Shown: in pieces, positions 25,221-35,600 of the stretch
Numbering within the stretch: the stretch's first letter is position 1
How the letters are laid out: each line of letters opens with the position of its first letter
From: Pedococcus bigeumensis
GTDB lineage: Bacteria; Actinomycetota; Actinomycetes; Actinomycetales; Dermatophilaceae
NCBI RefSeq assembly: GCF_006438965.1
Contig: NZ_RCZM01000001.1
Coordinates: forward strand, 125,097 to 189,096
DNA length: 64,000 bases
Direction: 5' to 3'
Translations under genes and position numbers: made by a program
Notes under the pieces: generated by a model
Databases searched by the model: none
The model's input: only the letters and a program-made list of their open reading frames with translations
What the model was told of the DNA's origin: nothing

Positions 25221-26111
25221 ATGGCTATTTTTCTTGACGAGAACTCCAAGGTCATCGTCCAGGGCATGACCGGCTCCGAGGGCATGAAGCACACCCAGCG
25301 CATGCTCGCGTCGGGCACCCAGATCGTCGGCGGCGTGAACCCGCGCAAGGCCGGCACGTCCGTCGACTTCGACGGCGGTGTCTCGGTCCCGGTGTACGGC
25401 ACGGTGGCCGAGGCCATCGAGGCGACCGGTGCCAACGCGTCGGTCATCTTCGTGCCCCCGGCCTTCGCGAAGTCCGCCGTGGTCGAGGCGATCGACGCGC
25501 AGATCCCGCTGGCCGTCGTCATCACCGAGGGCATCGCGGTCAAGGACTCGGCGGAGTTCTACAACTACTCGCTGGGCAAGACGACCCGCATCGTCGGGCC
25601 GAACTGCCCCGGCCTGATCAGCCCCGGGAAGTCCAACGCCGGCATCATCCCCGCCAACATCGCTGGGGCCGGACGGATCGGCCTGGTCTCCAAGTCGGGC
25701 ACGCTGACCTACCAGATGATGTTCGAGCTGCGGGAGTTCGGCTTCTCGACGGCGGTCGGCATCGGCGGTGACCCGATCATCGGCACCACCCACATCGACT
25801 GCCTCGAGGCCTTCGAGAAGGACCCCGACACCGACGCGATCGTCATGATCGGCGAGATCGGTGGGGACGCCGAGGAGCGGGCCGCGGCCTACATCAAGGA
25901 CCACGTGACCAAGCCGGTTGTCGGCTACGTCGCCGGCTTCACCGCTCCCGAGGGCAAGACCATGGGCCACGCCGGCGCCATCGTGTCGGGCTCGGCCGGC
26001 ACGGCCGCGGCAAAGCAGGAGGCCCTCGAGGCCGCCGGTGTCAAGGTCGGCAAGACGCCGTCCGCGACCGCCGACCTGATGCGCGAGATCATGAAGGAAC
26101 TGCAGAAGTAG
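25221..26111 (+). CDS. sucD: Succinyl-CoA ligase, alpha subunit
   Basis: The 296-residue partner of SucC. The N-terminal CoA-binding Rossmann domain has [20 protein letters not shown], the Ser/Thr strand region [14 protein letters not shown], and the active-site phospho-His in [15 protein letters not shown]. The C-terminus ([15 protein letters not shown]) is typical. The ribosome site GAAGGAAC overlaps a CGGCATAC copy in the sucC-sucD spacer. Two hairpins follow the stop, so the operon ends here. Confidence 0.96.
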   Translation: MAIFLDENSKVIVQGMTGSEGMKHTQRMLASGTQIVGGVNPRKAGTSVDFDGGVSVPVYGTVAEAIEATGANASVIFVPPAFAKSAVVEAIDAQIPLAVVITEGIAVKDSAEFYNYSLGKTTRIVGPNCPGLISPGKSNAGIIPANIAGAGRIGLVSKSGTLTYQMMFELREFGFSTAVGIGGDPIIGTTHIDCLEAFEKDPDTDAIVMIGEIGGDAEERAAAYIKDHVTKPVVGYVAGFTAPEGKTMGHAGAIVSGSAGTAAAKQEALEAAGVKVGKTPSATADLMREIMKELQK

Positions 26112-26135
26112 CTTCTGCCGCAACGAGTTCCGCGA

Positions 26136-26161
26136 CGGCCGTCACCCTTCCGGGTGGCGGC
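26136..26161 (+). terminator. Terminator of sucCD
   Basis: An 11-bp stem (ggccgtcaccc / gggtggcggcc, one G-T pair) with a TTCC loop followed by TTC lies 24 nt after the sucD stop. Confidence 0.75.
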
Positions 26162-26193
26162 CTTCGCGCATCCCGCGGTATGCCGTGGGGCTG

Positions 26194-26247
26194 CGAGTGT
26201 TTGAAGGATCCGCCACGCCCTGACGTGGCAGATCCTTCAAACACTCG
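26194..26247. repeat. Palindromic element, GAGTTTGAAGGATC family, copy 2
   Basis: Perfect 17-bp arms cgagtgtttgaaggatc (26194-26210) and complement (26231-26247) surround an inner hairpin gccacg-ccctga-cgtggc. The right arm touches the stop codon of the minus-strand anti-sigma-like gene, so it can terminate both convergent units. Compared with copy 1, the outer arm has GAGTGTTTGAAGGATC in place of GAGTTTGAAGGATC. Confidence 0.85.
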
Positions 26248-27738
26248 TTACTTCTGGCGGGCGAGGGCGAGCAGCCGGTCCAGCTCGGCGAACGCTTGCT
26301 TCGGCGTTCCCTGGAAGCCCTGGCCGTCACTCGTCTGGTGGAACACGATCGTCGTCCAGGCGCCCGGTGTTGCCAAGGGGGTCACGCCGACCCAGCGGTA
26401 GTCGGTGCCGGACGCGTCACCGGTGACCTTCTTGGTCAGCAGGAAGGTGCCGTCGGTCGGGCCGGTGGTCGTGGTGACCTTCCCATCGGGCTCGGTGCAT
26501 CCCCTAACCAGGGTCGACTCCTCCTGGGCCAGCTGGCTGGTGACGGACTGCTTGGCCAGGGCGGCGCCCTCGGGCGTGCTGGTGTCGGCGTCGTCGATGC
26601 GGACCCGCTGGTGGCCGATGACGTTGCCGTCGCCGGGCCCGCTCTGGATCTCGACCTCACCGAGGCGGCCGCCGAAGCCCGACAGGAAGTCCTTGGTCTC
26701 GCAGAAGACCCCGATGTCCCCGAGGGTGTCGCCGGGGTTGCCCTGACCCGCGTAGGTCTTTCCCCCCGGTCCGAGCAGCGGGTCGCTCCACTGGGAGGCG
26801 GCGATGAAGTACTTCGACGCGGGGACGGGCGCGGGTCCGGTGATCTGCATGACCTGGTCGATCGCCTTCGGCCCGGAGCTCGTGCTGGTCGTAGTGGCTG
26901 GAGTCGTGGGTGCGGCTCCCGAGCCGTACCACTTGAGGCGGTCCTTCGCGATCTGCGCGAGGTCGACGACCTGCTCCACGGTGAAGACCGACTTCGGGTG
27001 CGCGGCGTCAATGATCTGGATCAAGGTGACGTCCGAGGGGCCGGGGACGACGACGAACCAGCCGGACCCTGCGTCGCCCGCCGTGTAGGAGAAGATCTGG
27101 GTCGTCCGGTAGGGGCCGTGCAGGTCTCCGCTTAGAGACGCACCGGTCACCGCGAAGTCCGGCCCCTGCTGGCACTGGCGGATGTCGGAGGCGATTCCCT
27201 CGGCCACGGTGTCCGGATGGAGCTTGGACGAAACCGCGAACTGCGTCTGACCGCCCTGGAAGCCGCCGGCGTCGAGGGTGACCTCCTGTCGCAGCTTCTG
27301 CCCCTGGGGGATGCTCGTGAGGCACTCGAAGGATGCCCAGTCGGCGGACTTGGGGTCCTGGGTCGTCATCCGCGCCGTCCCCTTGAGATCCAGCGCGCGC
27401 GTCCACTCCTGGAGCAGGGGGAGCGCGCCCGGCTGGCCGATCGAGTCGGTGGTCGTGGGGGAGGGGGCTGCGCTGGTCGTGCTGCTCCGCGTCGCGGGTG
27501 GGGTCTCCAGGGAGGCGTCGCGACCGAACTGGGAGTAGCCCACGGTCCCGACCACGACCGCTGCGGCGGCAGCAGCCGCCGTCCAGCTGAACAGCCGCTG
27601 GCGACGACGCGCCATACCCCTGGCCTTGACGAAGCGGACGTCGGGCAGCGGTGCACCCTCGACGTCGGCACGCAGGGAGCCCAGGGCAGCGCGCAGCTGG
27701 GCGTCGTCATCCGCCGTCCAGTCGTCGTGGTCAGCCAT
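26248..27738 (-). CDS. Anti-sigma-factor-like membrane protein
   Basis: A 496-residue protein with a cytoplasmic N-terminus of about 48 residues (DDWTADDDAQLRAALGSL ... FVKARGMARRRQRLFSW), one transmembrane helix (about 51-68), a Ser/Thr/Pro linker, and a large extracytoplasmic region with two Cys-containing halves of similar layout (ECLTSIP ... RQCQQG and VFCETKD ... VRGCTEP), suggesting a duplicated domain. It overlaps the ECF sigma gene upstream by 8 nt, the usual place for a cognate anti-sigma factor. No ZAS zinc motif (HxxxCxxC) is seen, so the anti-sigma role is inferred from topology and coupling only. Confidence 0.65.
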   Translation of the reverse strand: MADHDDWTADDDAQLRAALGSLRADVEGAPLPDVRFVKARGMARRRQRLFSWTAAAAAAAVVVGTVGYSQFGRDASLETPPATRSSTTSAAPSPTTTDSIGQPGALPLLQEWTRALDLKGTARMTTQDPKSADWASFECLTSIPQGQKLRQEVTLDAGGFQGGQTQFAVSSKLHPDTVAEGIASDIRQCQQGPDFAVTGASLSGDLHGPYRTTQIFSYTAGDAGSGWFVVVPGPSDVTLIQIIDAAHPKSVFTVEQVVDLAQIAKDRLKWYGSGAAPTTPATTTSTSSGPKAIDQVMQITGPAPVPASKYFIAASQWSDPLLGPGGKTYAGQGNPGDTLGDIGVFCETKDFLSGFGGRLGEVEIQSGPGDGNVIGHQRVRIDDADTSTPEGAALAKQSVTSQLAQEESTLVRGCTEPDGKVTTTTGPTDGTFLLTKKVTGDASGTDYRWVGVTPLATPGAWTTIVFHQTSDGQGFQGTPKQAFAELDRLLALARQK

Positions 27739-28231
27739 CGGGATGCTCCTCGTGCCGCAGGGCCAGCGCGAGCTGCGCGCGGCCCCGGTGCAGGCGCGCC
27801 TTGACGGTGCCGGCGGGGGTGTTGGTCTCGTGGGCGATCTGGTCGATGCTCAGGTCGCCGATGTAGTGCATGGTCACGGCTTCGCGGACCGGCTCGGGGA
27901 GGGTCCGCAGGGCGGCGACCACGGCGACCCGGTCCTCGGTGGGTGGCCCGGTCGTGTCGTGGGCGCCGTGCCGTTCGTAGGCGCGGTCCTGGCTGGTCTT
28001 CTTGCGCCAGCCCGAGATGGCGATCCGCCGGGCGACGGTGCGGACCCAGGCGAGGGGGTCGTCGTGGGTGCGGACCGTCGACCACTGCTGCCAGGCGCGG
28101 GAGTAGGCCTCCTGGGTGGAGTCCTGGGCCACGGTGAGGTCACCGGTGAAGGCATAGACGAGGTGCACCACCCGACGGGCGGTGTCGCGGTAGAACGCGT
28201 CGAACTCCGCCTCGGCGGACTGCGCGCCCAT
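27731..28231 (-). CDS. SigE-family ECF RNA polymerase sigma factor
   Basis: A 166-residue extracytoplasmic function sigma factor. Region 2 is seen in FDAFYRDTARRVVHLVYAF and DSTQEAYSRAWQQWSTVR, and region 4 in LRTLPEPVREAVTMHYIG, then SIDQIAHETNTPAGTVKARL. This matches the SigE-family group common in actinobacteria. The ATG at 28231 follows GGGGGTGG; an upstream in-frame ATG would add a Val-rich segment that is not part of the family. It is coupled to the membrane protein downstream, so release of sigma by an outside signal is the probable mode. The 189-bp spacer to the divergent DUF6350 gene carries its promoter; no clear autoregulatory -35/-10 pair was identified. Confidence 0.88.
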   Translation of the reverse strand: MGAQSAEAEFDAFYRDTARRVVHLVYAFTGDLTVAQDSTQEAYSRAWQQWSTVRTHDDPLAWVRTVARRIAISGWRKKTSQDRAYERHGAHDTTGPPTEDRVAVVAALRTLPEPVREAVTMHYIGDLSIDQIAHETNTPAGTVKARLHRGRAQLALALRHEEHPDG

Positions 28232-28420
28232 CGCCACCCCCTGTCTGGTCGGCACCGCGGTGTCCATCCGGACCACGGCGCCCATCGGAACCACCACTGC
28301 CATCACACCGCAGCAGACGCGGTCGCGCGAGGTTGGGTTGCGGCGCGTTCGGACATTTCTCGCGGGCGCCCGGCGTTGCACGCGGGCTGCGTCCGGCTCG
28401 TCGGCGACGATGGAACGGCG

Positions 28421-29656
28421 ATGACTGTGATGGAAATGCTGCGTGGGGGAACCGTGTCGACCGACGGGGGCCCCGGCTCTGCTGTGCCCCGGCGGGCTTT
28501 CGTGGCCGGCGTGTTGGCGGCCGCCGGCTCGGCGACCGTGTTCGTCCTGCCCGCGCTGCTCGTCTGGGTGGCTGCGTCGGAGAGCACCGTGTCGTGGACC
28601 AGCTCGCTGGGCGTCGGGGCCAGCCTGTGGCTGCTCGCCGGTGGCGCCCACCTGACCCTGGGTGCCGCCCACGTCACGGTCGTGCCGCTGCTCGCCCTGG
28701 CGCTCAGTGTCGCGATCGGTTCCTGGGCGGCGACCCGGGCGGCCCGCGAGGCTGCCGACGCCCGCACCATCGTGCTCGTTCGCGACGCGTTGCACCGACC
28801 TCTCGCGCTCGCGCTGGGTGCCTGGGCTGCCGGGTATGCCGTGTGCGCGCTCCTCTGGGTGCTCGTCGCCTTCCTGGCGGGTCCGAGCCCGGTCGTCTGG
28901 ACGCTCGTGCTTCCCGTGGTGGTGGTCCCGGTGGTGGCCGTGGCGATTGCCTTGGGCCGGCTCGTCAAGGGGCGGCCGCAGCTGGCCGGACCCGGCCTGC
29001 GTCGCCCAGCGTGGTTCCCCGATGCTGTCCGCCGGGCGCTGCGGCCGGGGCTGGAAGGCGCTGCTGCCCTGCTCGGGATCGGCATGCTGATCTGCGGTCT
29101 TTTCGTGGTGCTCCACTTCGACCGGGTCAGCCACCTCCAGGGTGAGCTCCGCCCGGGCCTGGTCGGTGGCGTGGTGCTGGCCCTCGCCCAGCTGTCCGTG
29201 CTGCCCAACCTGGCTCTGTGGGCCGTGTCCTTCCTGGCCGGCACCGGGTTCTCCGCCGTGGAGGGCGCCTCCGCCACCTGGACCGGCAGCCGCACCTCGT
29301 TGCTGCCGATGGTCCCGGCGTTCGGCGCGCTGCCGCAGCCGGGGGCCTTTCCCGGCATCCTGCCCGTGGTCGTCCTGCTTCCCGTCGCCGCGGGCGCCTA
29401 CGTCGGCTGGCGGTCACTGCGAGCGGTGGCCCGACTGTCGACCGGACGCACCAAGCTGACCGTGGCAGGCACGGCAGTCGTGGTGGCTGCGGGGGCGCTC
29501 GGCCTGCTCGACGTCCTGGGCGGCGGCTCGCTCGGGATGGCGAGGTTGTCCGACATCGGGGCCCCGGCGGGGAAGCTGACCGTGGCGTTGCTCGTCGAGC
29601 TCGGCATCGGCGCGGCGCTGGTCCTGGCGTGGGACCGCTGGAAGCTGCGCCGCTGA
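28421..29656 (+). CDS. DUF6350-type polytopic membrane protein
   Basis: A 411-residue membrane protein with about 9-10 hydrophobic segments, high in Ala, Val and Leu, and a central LPNLALWAVSFLAGTGFSAVEG segment that is characteristic of the actinobacterial proteins (DUF6350, sometimes labelled PerM-like cell division protein) encoded just before purN. Function is unknown. Starts at 28421, 28430 and 28436 are all possible; the longest is given. A strong palindrome follows, so purN probably has a separate promoter despite the conserved neighbourhood. Confidence 0.75.
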   Translation: MTVMEMLRGGTVSTDGGPGSAVPRRAFVAGVLAAAGSATVFVLPALLVWVAASESTVSWTSSLGVGASLWLLAGGAHLTLGAAHVTVVPLLALALSVAIGSWAATRAAREAADARTIVLVRDALHRPLALALGAWAAGYAVCALLWVLVAFLAGPSPVVWTLVLPVVVVPVVAVAIALGRLVKGRPQLAGPGLRRPAWFPDAVRRALRPGLEGAAALLGIGMLICGLFVVLHFDRVSHLQGELRPGLVGGVVLALAQLSVLPNLALWAVSFLAGTGFSAVEGASATWTGSRTSLLPMVPAFGALPQPGAFPGILPVVVLLPVAAGAYVGWRSLRAVARLSTGRTKLTVAGTAVVVAAGALGLLDVLGGGSLGMARLSDIGAPAGKLTVALLVELGIGAALVLAWDRWKLRR

Positions 29657-29667
29657 GCCTGTCCCTC

Positions 29668-29728
29668 GCCGAGATCCCAGCTCTCGGGCTTCCGGGGCAC
29701 TCTGGAGCCTGAGAGATGGGATCTCGGC
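29668..29728. repeat. Long imperfect palindrome between DUF6350 and purN genes
   Basis: Arms of about 25 bp with a few mismatches: left begins gccgagatcccagctctcgg at 29668, right ends gagatgggatctcggc at 29728. It starts 11 nt after the stop and can terminate that transcript. The sequence differs from the GAGTTTGAAGGATC elements, though the length and the placement next to a stop codon are alike. Confidence 0.7.
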
Positions 29729-29794
29729 GCCGCACGATGCCTGCTCGACGGACGTCGTCGTGGACGCCGCTGCGGTTGGTCGACCGCGGCTCGG

Positions 29795-29800
29795 TATCGT
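29795..29800 (+). promoter_or_regulatory. Putative -10 hexamer of a leaderless promoter
   Basis: TATCGT ends 7 nt before the purN GTG at 29808, with no Shine-Dalgarno between. Confidence 0.45.
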
Positions 29801-29807
29801 CTCCCGC

Positions 29808-30431
29808 GTGACTGCGCCTGCCGGACCCCACGAGCCGACCGGGATCGTCGTCCTCGTCTCCGGGTCGGGCACCAACCTCCAGGCCCTCATCGACGCCGCC
29901 GCCGACCCGGCCTACGGGGTCCGGATCCTGGCCGTCGGCGGCGACCGTGCCGGCATCACCGGGCTGCACCGCGCCGGTGCCGCCGGGATCCCTGCGTTCG
30001 TCTGCCGGGTCGAGGACCACGACTCCCGGGCCGAGTGGGATGCCGCGCTCACCGGACGGATCGGTGACCACGCCCCCGCGTTTGTCGTGTCGGCGGGCTT
30101 CATGAAGCTGCTGGGACCCGAGGTGCTCGGCCGCTGGACCGTCCTCAACACCCACCCGGCCCTGCTGCCGAACTTCCCCGGTGCCCACGCGGTGCGCGAC
30201 GCCCTCGCGGCGGGAGCCACCGAGACCGGCTGCACCGTCCACGTCGTCGATGCCGGCGTCGACACCGGGCCGGTGCTCGCCCAGGCGCGCGTCGCCGTCG
30301 CCCCGGACGACACCGAAGCGTCGCTGCACGAGCGCATCAAAGCTGTCGAGCACCCGCTGCTCGTCGAGATCGTGGGCCGTGCGGCCCGCGAAGGAATCAC
30401 CGTTTCCGATGGGAAGGCCACCATTCCGTGA
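29808..30431 (+). CDS. purN: Phosphoribosylglycinamide formyltransferase
   Basis: Third step of purine synthesis, transferring formyl from 10-formyl-THF to GAR. The protein has 207 residues. [17 protein letters not shown] is the phosphate-binding start, [16 protein letters not shown] contains the catalytic Asn and His, and [12 protein letters not shown] contains the catalytic Asp. The GTG at 29808 is preferred: it gives a normal N-terminus and has a TATCGT hexamer 7 nt before it. The stop overlaps purH by 4 nt (GTGA), so the two are coupled. Confidence 0.95.
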   Translation: MTAPAGPHEPTGIVVLVSGSGTNLQALIDAAADPAYGVRILAVGGDRAGITGLHRAGAAGIPAFVCRVEDHDSRAEWDAALTGRIGDHAPAFVVSAGFMKLLGPEVLGRWTVLNTHPALLPNFPGAHAVRDALAAGATETGCTVHVVDAGVDTGPVLAQARVAVAPDDTEASLHERIKAVEHPLLVEIVGRAAREGITVSDGKATIP

Positions 30432-32086
30432 CCGAGCAGTCCGCCTCCGCCACCACCGCAGACCCAGCAGCGTCGGACGCCTCGACCGATCCCGGTCGGC
30501 GGCCGATCCGCAGGGCCCTGGTCTCCGTCTACGACAAGACCGGTCTGGAGGAGCTGGCGCGTGGGTTGCACGAGGCCGGTGTGGCGCTCGTGTCGACCGG
30601 CGGCTCAGCCGCCCTCATCGAAGGGCTGGGCCTGCCGGTGACCAAGGTCGAGGAGCTGACCGGCTTCCCCGAGTGCCTCGAGGGACGGGTCAAGACCCTG
30701 CACCCGCGCGTGCACGCCGGCATCCTGGCCGACACCCGCAAGGCGGACCACCTCGCCCAGCTCGCCGAGCTGGAGGTGGAGCCGTTCGAGCTGGTCGTGG
30801 TCAACCTCTACCCGTTCCGCGAGACCGTCGCCTCCGGCGCAGGTCCTGACGAGGTCATCGAGCAGATCGACATCGGTGGTCCCTCGATGGTGCGGGCCGC
30901 TGCCAAGAACCACCCGAGCGTCGCAGTCATCACCGACCCCGCGGCATACCCCTCTGTGCTGGAGGCCGCCGCCGGCGGTGGCTTCACCCTCGCTGAGCGC
31001 AAGCGGCTGGCTGCCCAGGCCTTCGTGCACACCGCTGACTACGACAACGCCGTCGCGAACTGGATGGGCAACGCCTACGTCGACACCAGTGACGGCACCG
31101 GCTTCCCGGCCTGGACCGGGGCGACCTTCCAGCGCGCGAATGTGCTGCGCTACGGCGAGAACCCGCACCAGCCGGCCGCGCTCTACACGCACTGGCGGCC
31201 CGGCGTCGCGTCGGCGGAGCAGCTGCACGGCAAGGAGATGTCCTACAACAACTACATCGACACCGATGCGGCGGTGCGCGCCGCGCACGACCACGGCGAC
31301 CAGCCGACCGTGGCGATCATCAAGCACGCCAATCCCTGCGGCATCGCCGTCGGCGCCACCGTGGAGCAGGCGTATGCCGCGGCCCACGCCTGCGACCCCG
31401 TGTCCGCCTACGGCGGCATCATCGCGACCAACCGTCCGGTGACCAAGGCCATGGCGCTCGCCGCCAACGACACCTTCAGCGAGGTCATCGCGGCCCCGTC
31501 GTTCGACGAGGACGCGCTGGAGGTGTTGCGGGAGAAGAAGAACCGGCGCCTGCTCCTGCTCCCCGCCGACATGGCGGCGCACCGCGACCCCATCGAGACA
31601 CGGCCGATCAGTGGCGGCCTGCTGGTGCAGGTGCCCGACCGGATCGACGCCGTCGTCGAGGGGGAGACTCCGGGTGGCGACGACGCGTCACGCTGGCGAC
31701 TGGTCGCTGGTGCGGCTGCAGACGAGACCACCCTGGCCGACCTCCAGTTCGCGTGGCGGGCCGTGCGTGCCGTGAAGTCCAACGCCATCCTGCTCGCCAA
31801 GGACGGTGGCTCGGTCGGCATCGGCATGGGTCAGGTCAACCGGGTCGACTCCTGCCACCTCGCGGTGTCACGGGCCAACGCCGACGGCGCCGACCGGGCC
31901 CGGGGTGCGGTGGCCGCGTCTGACGCGTTCTTCCCGTTCGCCGACGGCTTGCAGGTGCTGCTCGACGCCGGGGCCCGCGCCGTCGTCGCGCCCGGTGGGT
32001 CGGTGCGCGACGAGGAGGTCGTCGCCGCGGCAGCGGCTGCTGGGGTCACGATGTACTTCACCGGGACCCGCCACTTCGCCCACTGA
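30428..32086 (+). CDS. purH: Bifunctional AICAR transformylase / IMP cyclohydrolase
   Basis: Last two steps of IMP synthesis in one 552-residue protein. The N-terminal MGS-like cyclohydrolase domain begins [20 protein letters not shown] after a 30-residue polar start and has [14 protein letters not shown]. The C-terminal transformylase has [16 protein letters not shown], then [13 protein letters not shown], and ends with [16 protein letters not shown] and [10 protein letters not shown]. Its product matches the length of the family. It is the last gene of the unit; the convergent lipoprotein gene ends 9 bp away without a clear hairpin between them. Confidence 0.96.
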   Translation: MTEQSASATTADPAASDASTDPGRRPIRRALVSVYDKTGLEELARGLHEAGVALVSTGGSAALIEGLGLPVTKVEELTGFPECLEGRVKTLHPRVHAGILADTRKADHLAQLAELEVEPFELVVVNLYPFRETVASGAGPDEVIEQIDIGGPSMVRAAAKNHPSVAVITDPAAYPSVLEAAAGGGFTLAERKRLAAQAFVHTADYDNAVANWMGNAYVDTSDGTGFPAWTGATFQRANVLRYGENPHQPAALYTHWRPGVASAEQLHGKEMSYNNYIDTDAAVRAAHDHGDQPTVAIIKHANPCGIAVGATVEQAYAAAHACDPVSAYGGIIATNRPVTKAMALAANDTFSEVIAAPSFDEDALEVLREKKNRRLLLLPADMAAHRDPIETRPISGGLLVQVPDRIDAVVEGETPGGDDASRWRLVAGAAADETTLADLQFAWRAVRAVKSNAILLAKDGGSVGIGMGQVNRVDSCHLAVSRANADGADRARGAVAASDAFFPFADGLQVLLDAGARAVVAPGGSVRDEEVVAAAAAAGVTMYFTGTRHFAH

Positions 32087-32095
32087 CCGACCCTC

Positions 32096-32560
32096 TCAGG
32101 GTTGCTTGACCAACCGCCACGTGGTGCCCTCCACGACGACCGACGGGCCGGCTGACCGAGCAGCGACGTGGCCACTGGGATCCTCGAGCCGCACCGCGAG
32201 GGCACCACCTGGTCCGGATCTCGCCGTGACGGTCAGCATCAGCACGTCCTTGCCCGTGCCACCGGTCGTGAGCGTGGCCGGGGAAATCTCGACGCCCGGC
32301 GGTGCGGTGACGGCGACCGACTTGTTCGGGAAGCCTTGGAGGCACAGCCGAACGCCGGCCCCCTCGCCGGTCGCCACCGCCTTCGCGTCGTAGCCGAACG
32401 CGATCGAGGTGGCCACCGCTCCCGGCGCCAGGCGCACGTCCGGACATCCGTCGGGCGGTGCCACGCTCGCTCCGCCGCCATCCGTGGCCGACGGACTGCA
32501 GGCGGTCAGGACCAGGGCGCACACCCCCGTCCTCACTCCTGTCCAGCCGCCCTGACGCAT
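32096..32560 (-). CDS. Small lipoprotein, function unknown
   Basis: A 154-residue predicted lipoprotein: short basic start, weak hydrophobic stretch (VRTGVCALVLTAC) and lipobox LTAC at about 18-21, then a Gly/Ser linker. The domain of about 110 residues has two Cys (CPDV and LCLQ) likely to pair. Its beta-rich pattern (VAVTAPPGVEISPATLTTGG ... VLMLTVTARS) resembles an Ig-like or DUF4232-type fold. I cannot name it. It is divergent from the giant secreted protein across 93 bp. Confidence 0.6.
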   Translation of the reverse strand: MRQGGWTGVRTGVCALVLTACSPSATDGGGASVAPPDGCPDVRLAPGAVATSIAFGYDAKAVATGEGAGVRLCLQGFPNKSVAVTAPPGVEISPATLTTGGTGKDVLMLTVTARSGPGGALAVRLEDPSGHVAARSAGPSVVVEGTTWRLVKQP

Positions 32561-32653
32561 GCATCGATGCTATTTGCTCCATTCACACCACGTGGCCCAA
32601 ACGACGTGGCTACGCTTCCGGCCATTCGTCGTGAACTGACTGGGGGGTCGCGC

Positions 32654-35600
32654 ATGTTCGTGTCAGGTGTTCGCCGAGGGGCACGTGCCTCGTCCGCAAT
32701 CTGCGCGGTCGCCGTCGTCGTGGCCGGACTTGGGATGCAGGCTTCGATGGCGTCCGCCGCCACGCCGTCGCCACAACAGCGGCCCGCCGCGGCTGCCGGG
32801 AAGGCCGCCGCTGAGGCGAAGGGCGGCAAGGGCACTGGCAGCAAGCCGGCGCCGCGCCCGCGAGGTCGGCAGGCCGACCCAGCAACGACTCTCAAGGGGT
32901 CATGGTCGCGGGGTACCGCCACTTTCACGATCAAGGCAGTGCCCCACCGCACGTATGCCGTCACCGTCACCGCGACCGGTGATGTCACCGTTGGGACGAC
33001 CCAACGCACCGTCACGATGCGCGGCAACGGCACGGCGTCGGTCGTCGTCCCGGCCAAGCTCGGCGAGTTGCGAACCGGCAGCGTCACGGTCGAGGTGACC
33101 AGCAACGACGACGAACCGCTCGTGTCGTCCTCGTCGGTGTGGCTGGCCCCGACGCGTGCTGGTGGCGTGGCGCAGGCGTCCACACAGCAGGGTTCACTGG
33201 TCGAGGCCATCAAGGTCGACGAGCCGACCCAGGAAGGTCGCCGCGCCGCATACCTCGAGCTGTCCCGGATGGGCGCGGATCAGACCAAGCTGAAGCTGAC
33301 GCGGGCCAGCACGGCCGCCGCGGCGGCTGACTCGCCGCTCACGATTTCGGCACACGTCTCCTACCGGGACTGGAACGGGGACTCCCACCCCGCCAGGCAC
33401 GTGCAGGTCGAGGTGGACGAGAAGGGCTTCCTGGGCTCGCACCTCGGCACCACCAGCACCGACGACTTCGGCCAGTTCAGCCTCAGCGCCGACATCGGCG
33501 ACAACACCGACGTCCGGGTGACCATCAAGGCAGAGAGCTCGGCCGGCCGGGTCGGCACGTCCAGCTTCCTGTCCTTCGACACGTACGGCCAGTTCGTCGA
33601 CATCGATGGCGCCGACCCGGGTGACAACGCGGCCTTCATCGTCGACGTGGGGCGTCAGGACGCCAGTGGCAACGCGTTCGCCATCCACGATGCGCTGTGG
33701 AGTGCCCACCTCTTCGCGGTTCGCAGCGGCCACGGCGACGAGGCCAAGGTCGACGTGCACTACCCCGCCGGGGACAAGAACGAGAACGCCTACACCAACA
33801 GCGGCGGGATCACGCTGGGCGCCTACGAGTGGAGCGCCTGGGACGTCGTGAACCACGAGTACGGCCACTGGTACGACATGCACCACGACCTGACGCCGCT
33901 GATCGGCGGCACGCACTGCGTGTCGGCCAACCTCGCCAGCGACAACTGTGACCTCAAGGACGACGTCGGAAACCTCATCGCCCCCCGAGGCAAGTCGGAC
34001 GGCGGCAAGCTGGCCTGGTCCGAGGGATACGCCGACTACTACGCCCTGGCCGCCGGCCAGCTCGAGGCGCACCCGACGATCGCTGGAGTCGGTGACGGCT
34101 ACTACGACGACGTCCGGAACGGCGAGGACGGCACCGACCACGATGGCTTCAACGCCCGGGCCGATGGCGGCGAGTCGGTCACGTTCCACGGCGAGGACAA
34201 CGAGATGTCCATCTCCGGCGTGTTGTGGGGCATGGCGGCCGAGGGTACGTACCCGCTCGGGGCGGCATACCTCGACAGCCTCATCGCGGCGTCGCCCGGC
34301 AACCGGCTCTCCGACCTGCTGAACTACGCCTGGGAGTCCGACACGTCCAGCCGACTCACCGGGAGTCAGGAGAGCGCGCTCGGCTGCGAGCTGAGCAGTG
34401 CACGCATCGCGCCGTACGGCCTCACGCCGACCACCGGCGAGCTCTCGAAGCCACCGACGTTCTCGTGGCAGGAGGGCAACACCCCGAATGCCGGGACGTC
34501 CTATGCCAACGACAGGTTCGTCGTGCAGGCCGTCGACTCGGCCACGTCGTCGAACCCCTACTTCACGTCCAGCACGCTCACCTCGACGTCGTGGACGCCG
34601 ACCGGCCGCGAGTGGAGCAGCATCAGCGACGGCCGTTCCACCGTCTACCTGCGCGTGGTGGGCACGTCGACCTCGGACCCGCAGACCGGACCGTTCCGGG
34701 GCTGTGCACAGGCGACCTCGGTCAGCGCGGGTGCCGTCATCAACGACCAGGCCTGCACCGCAACCTCGTTGTCGCCCAACGACGACGGCTCGACGGGCGC
34801 GGTCGACCTCCCGTTCGCGATCAACTACTTCGGGACGACCTACACGTACCTGTTCGTCAACAACAACGGGAACGTCACCTTCAACCAGCCGATGTCCACC
34901 TTCACGCCATTCACCCTCACCGCGAACGTGCCACCGATCATCGCGCCGTTCTTCGCCGACATCGACACGCGCGGCACCGGCTCCGCCCCCGTCCGCTACG
35001 GGTACGGGACGACGACGTACAACGGTCGCGCTGCGTTCTGCGTCGACTGGGTCAACGTCGGCTACTACTCGGGCCACGACGACAAGCTGGTCTCCGCCCA
35101 GCTCCTGCTCGTGGACCGCTCCGACCTCGCCCCGGGCGACTTCGACATGGTCTTCAACTACGGGCACATCCAGTGGGAGACCGGGGATGCCTCGGGCGGC
35201 TTCGGCGGCTTCGGCGGCACGCCCGCGGGAGTCGGGTACTCGGCCGGGAACGGTCAGGCTGACGGCTTCTTCCAGCTCGAGGGCTCGATGCAGAGCGGCC
35301 AGCTGGTCGACGGCGGACCACACGCCCTGGTGTCCCACAGCAACCTCGGGCTCAACAGCGACGGCCACTACCTGTTCAAGGTCCGCGGCGGCAACGCGGG
35401 CAACTCCTCCACCGGTGTCCAGGGGACGGTGACCAGCGGAGGTGTGCCCGTGGAGGGGGCCCCGTTGCAGGTGTGCCCACACGGGGGCGGGCAGTGCGTC
35501 TACCAGACGCGGACCGGCGCGAACGGCACGTTCTCCGCGGTGGGCCTCGCCCCCGGGGTGTATGACGTGTCGGCCTACCCGCCGAGCGGCACCAACGCGC

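Noticed and set aside
32168-32653. N-terminal extension of the giant secreted protein
   Set aside because: The frame is open, but it lies opposite the divergent lipoprotein gene, and a proper signal peptide begins at 32654.
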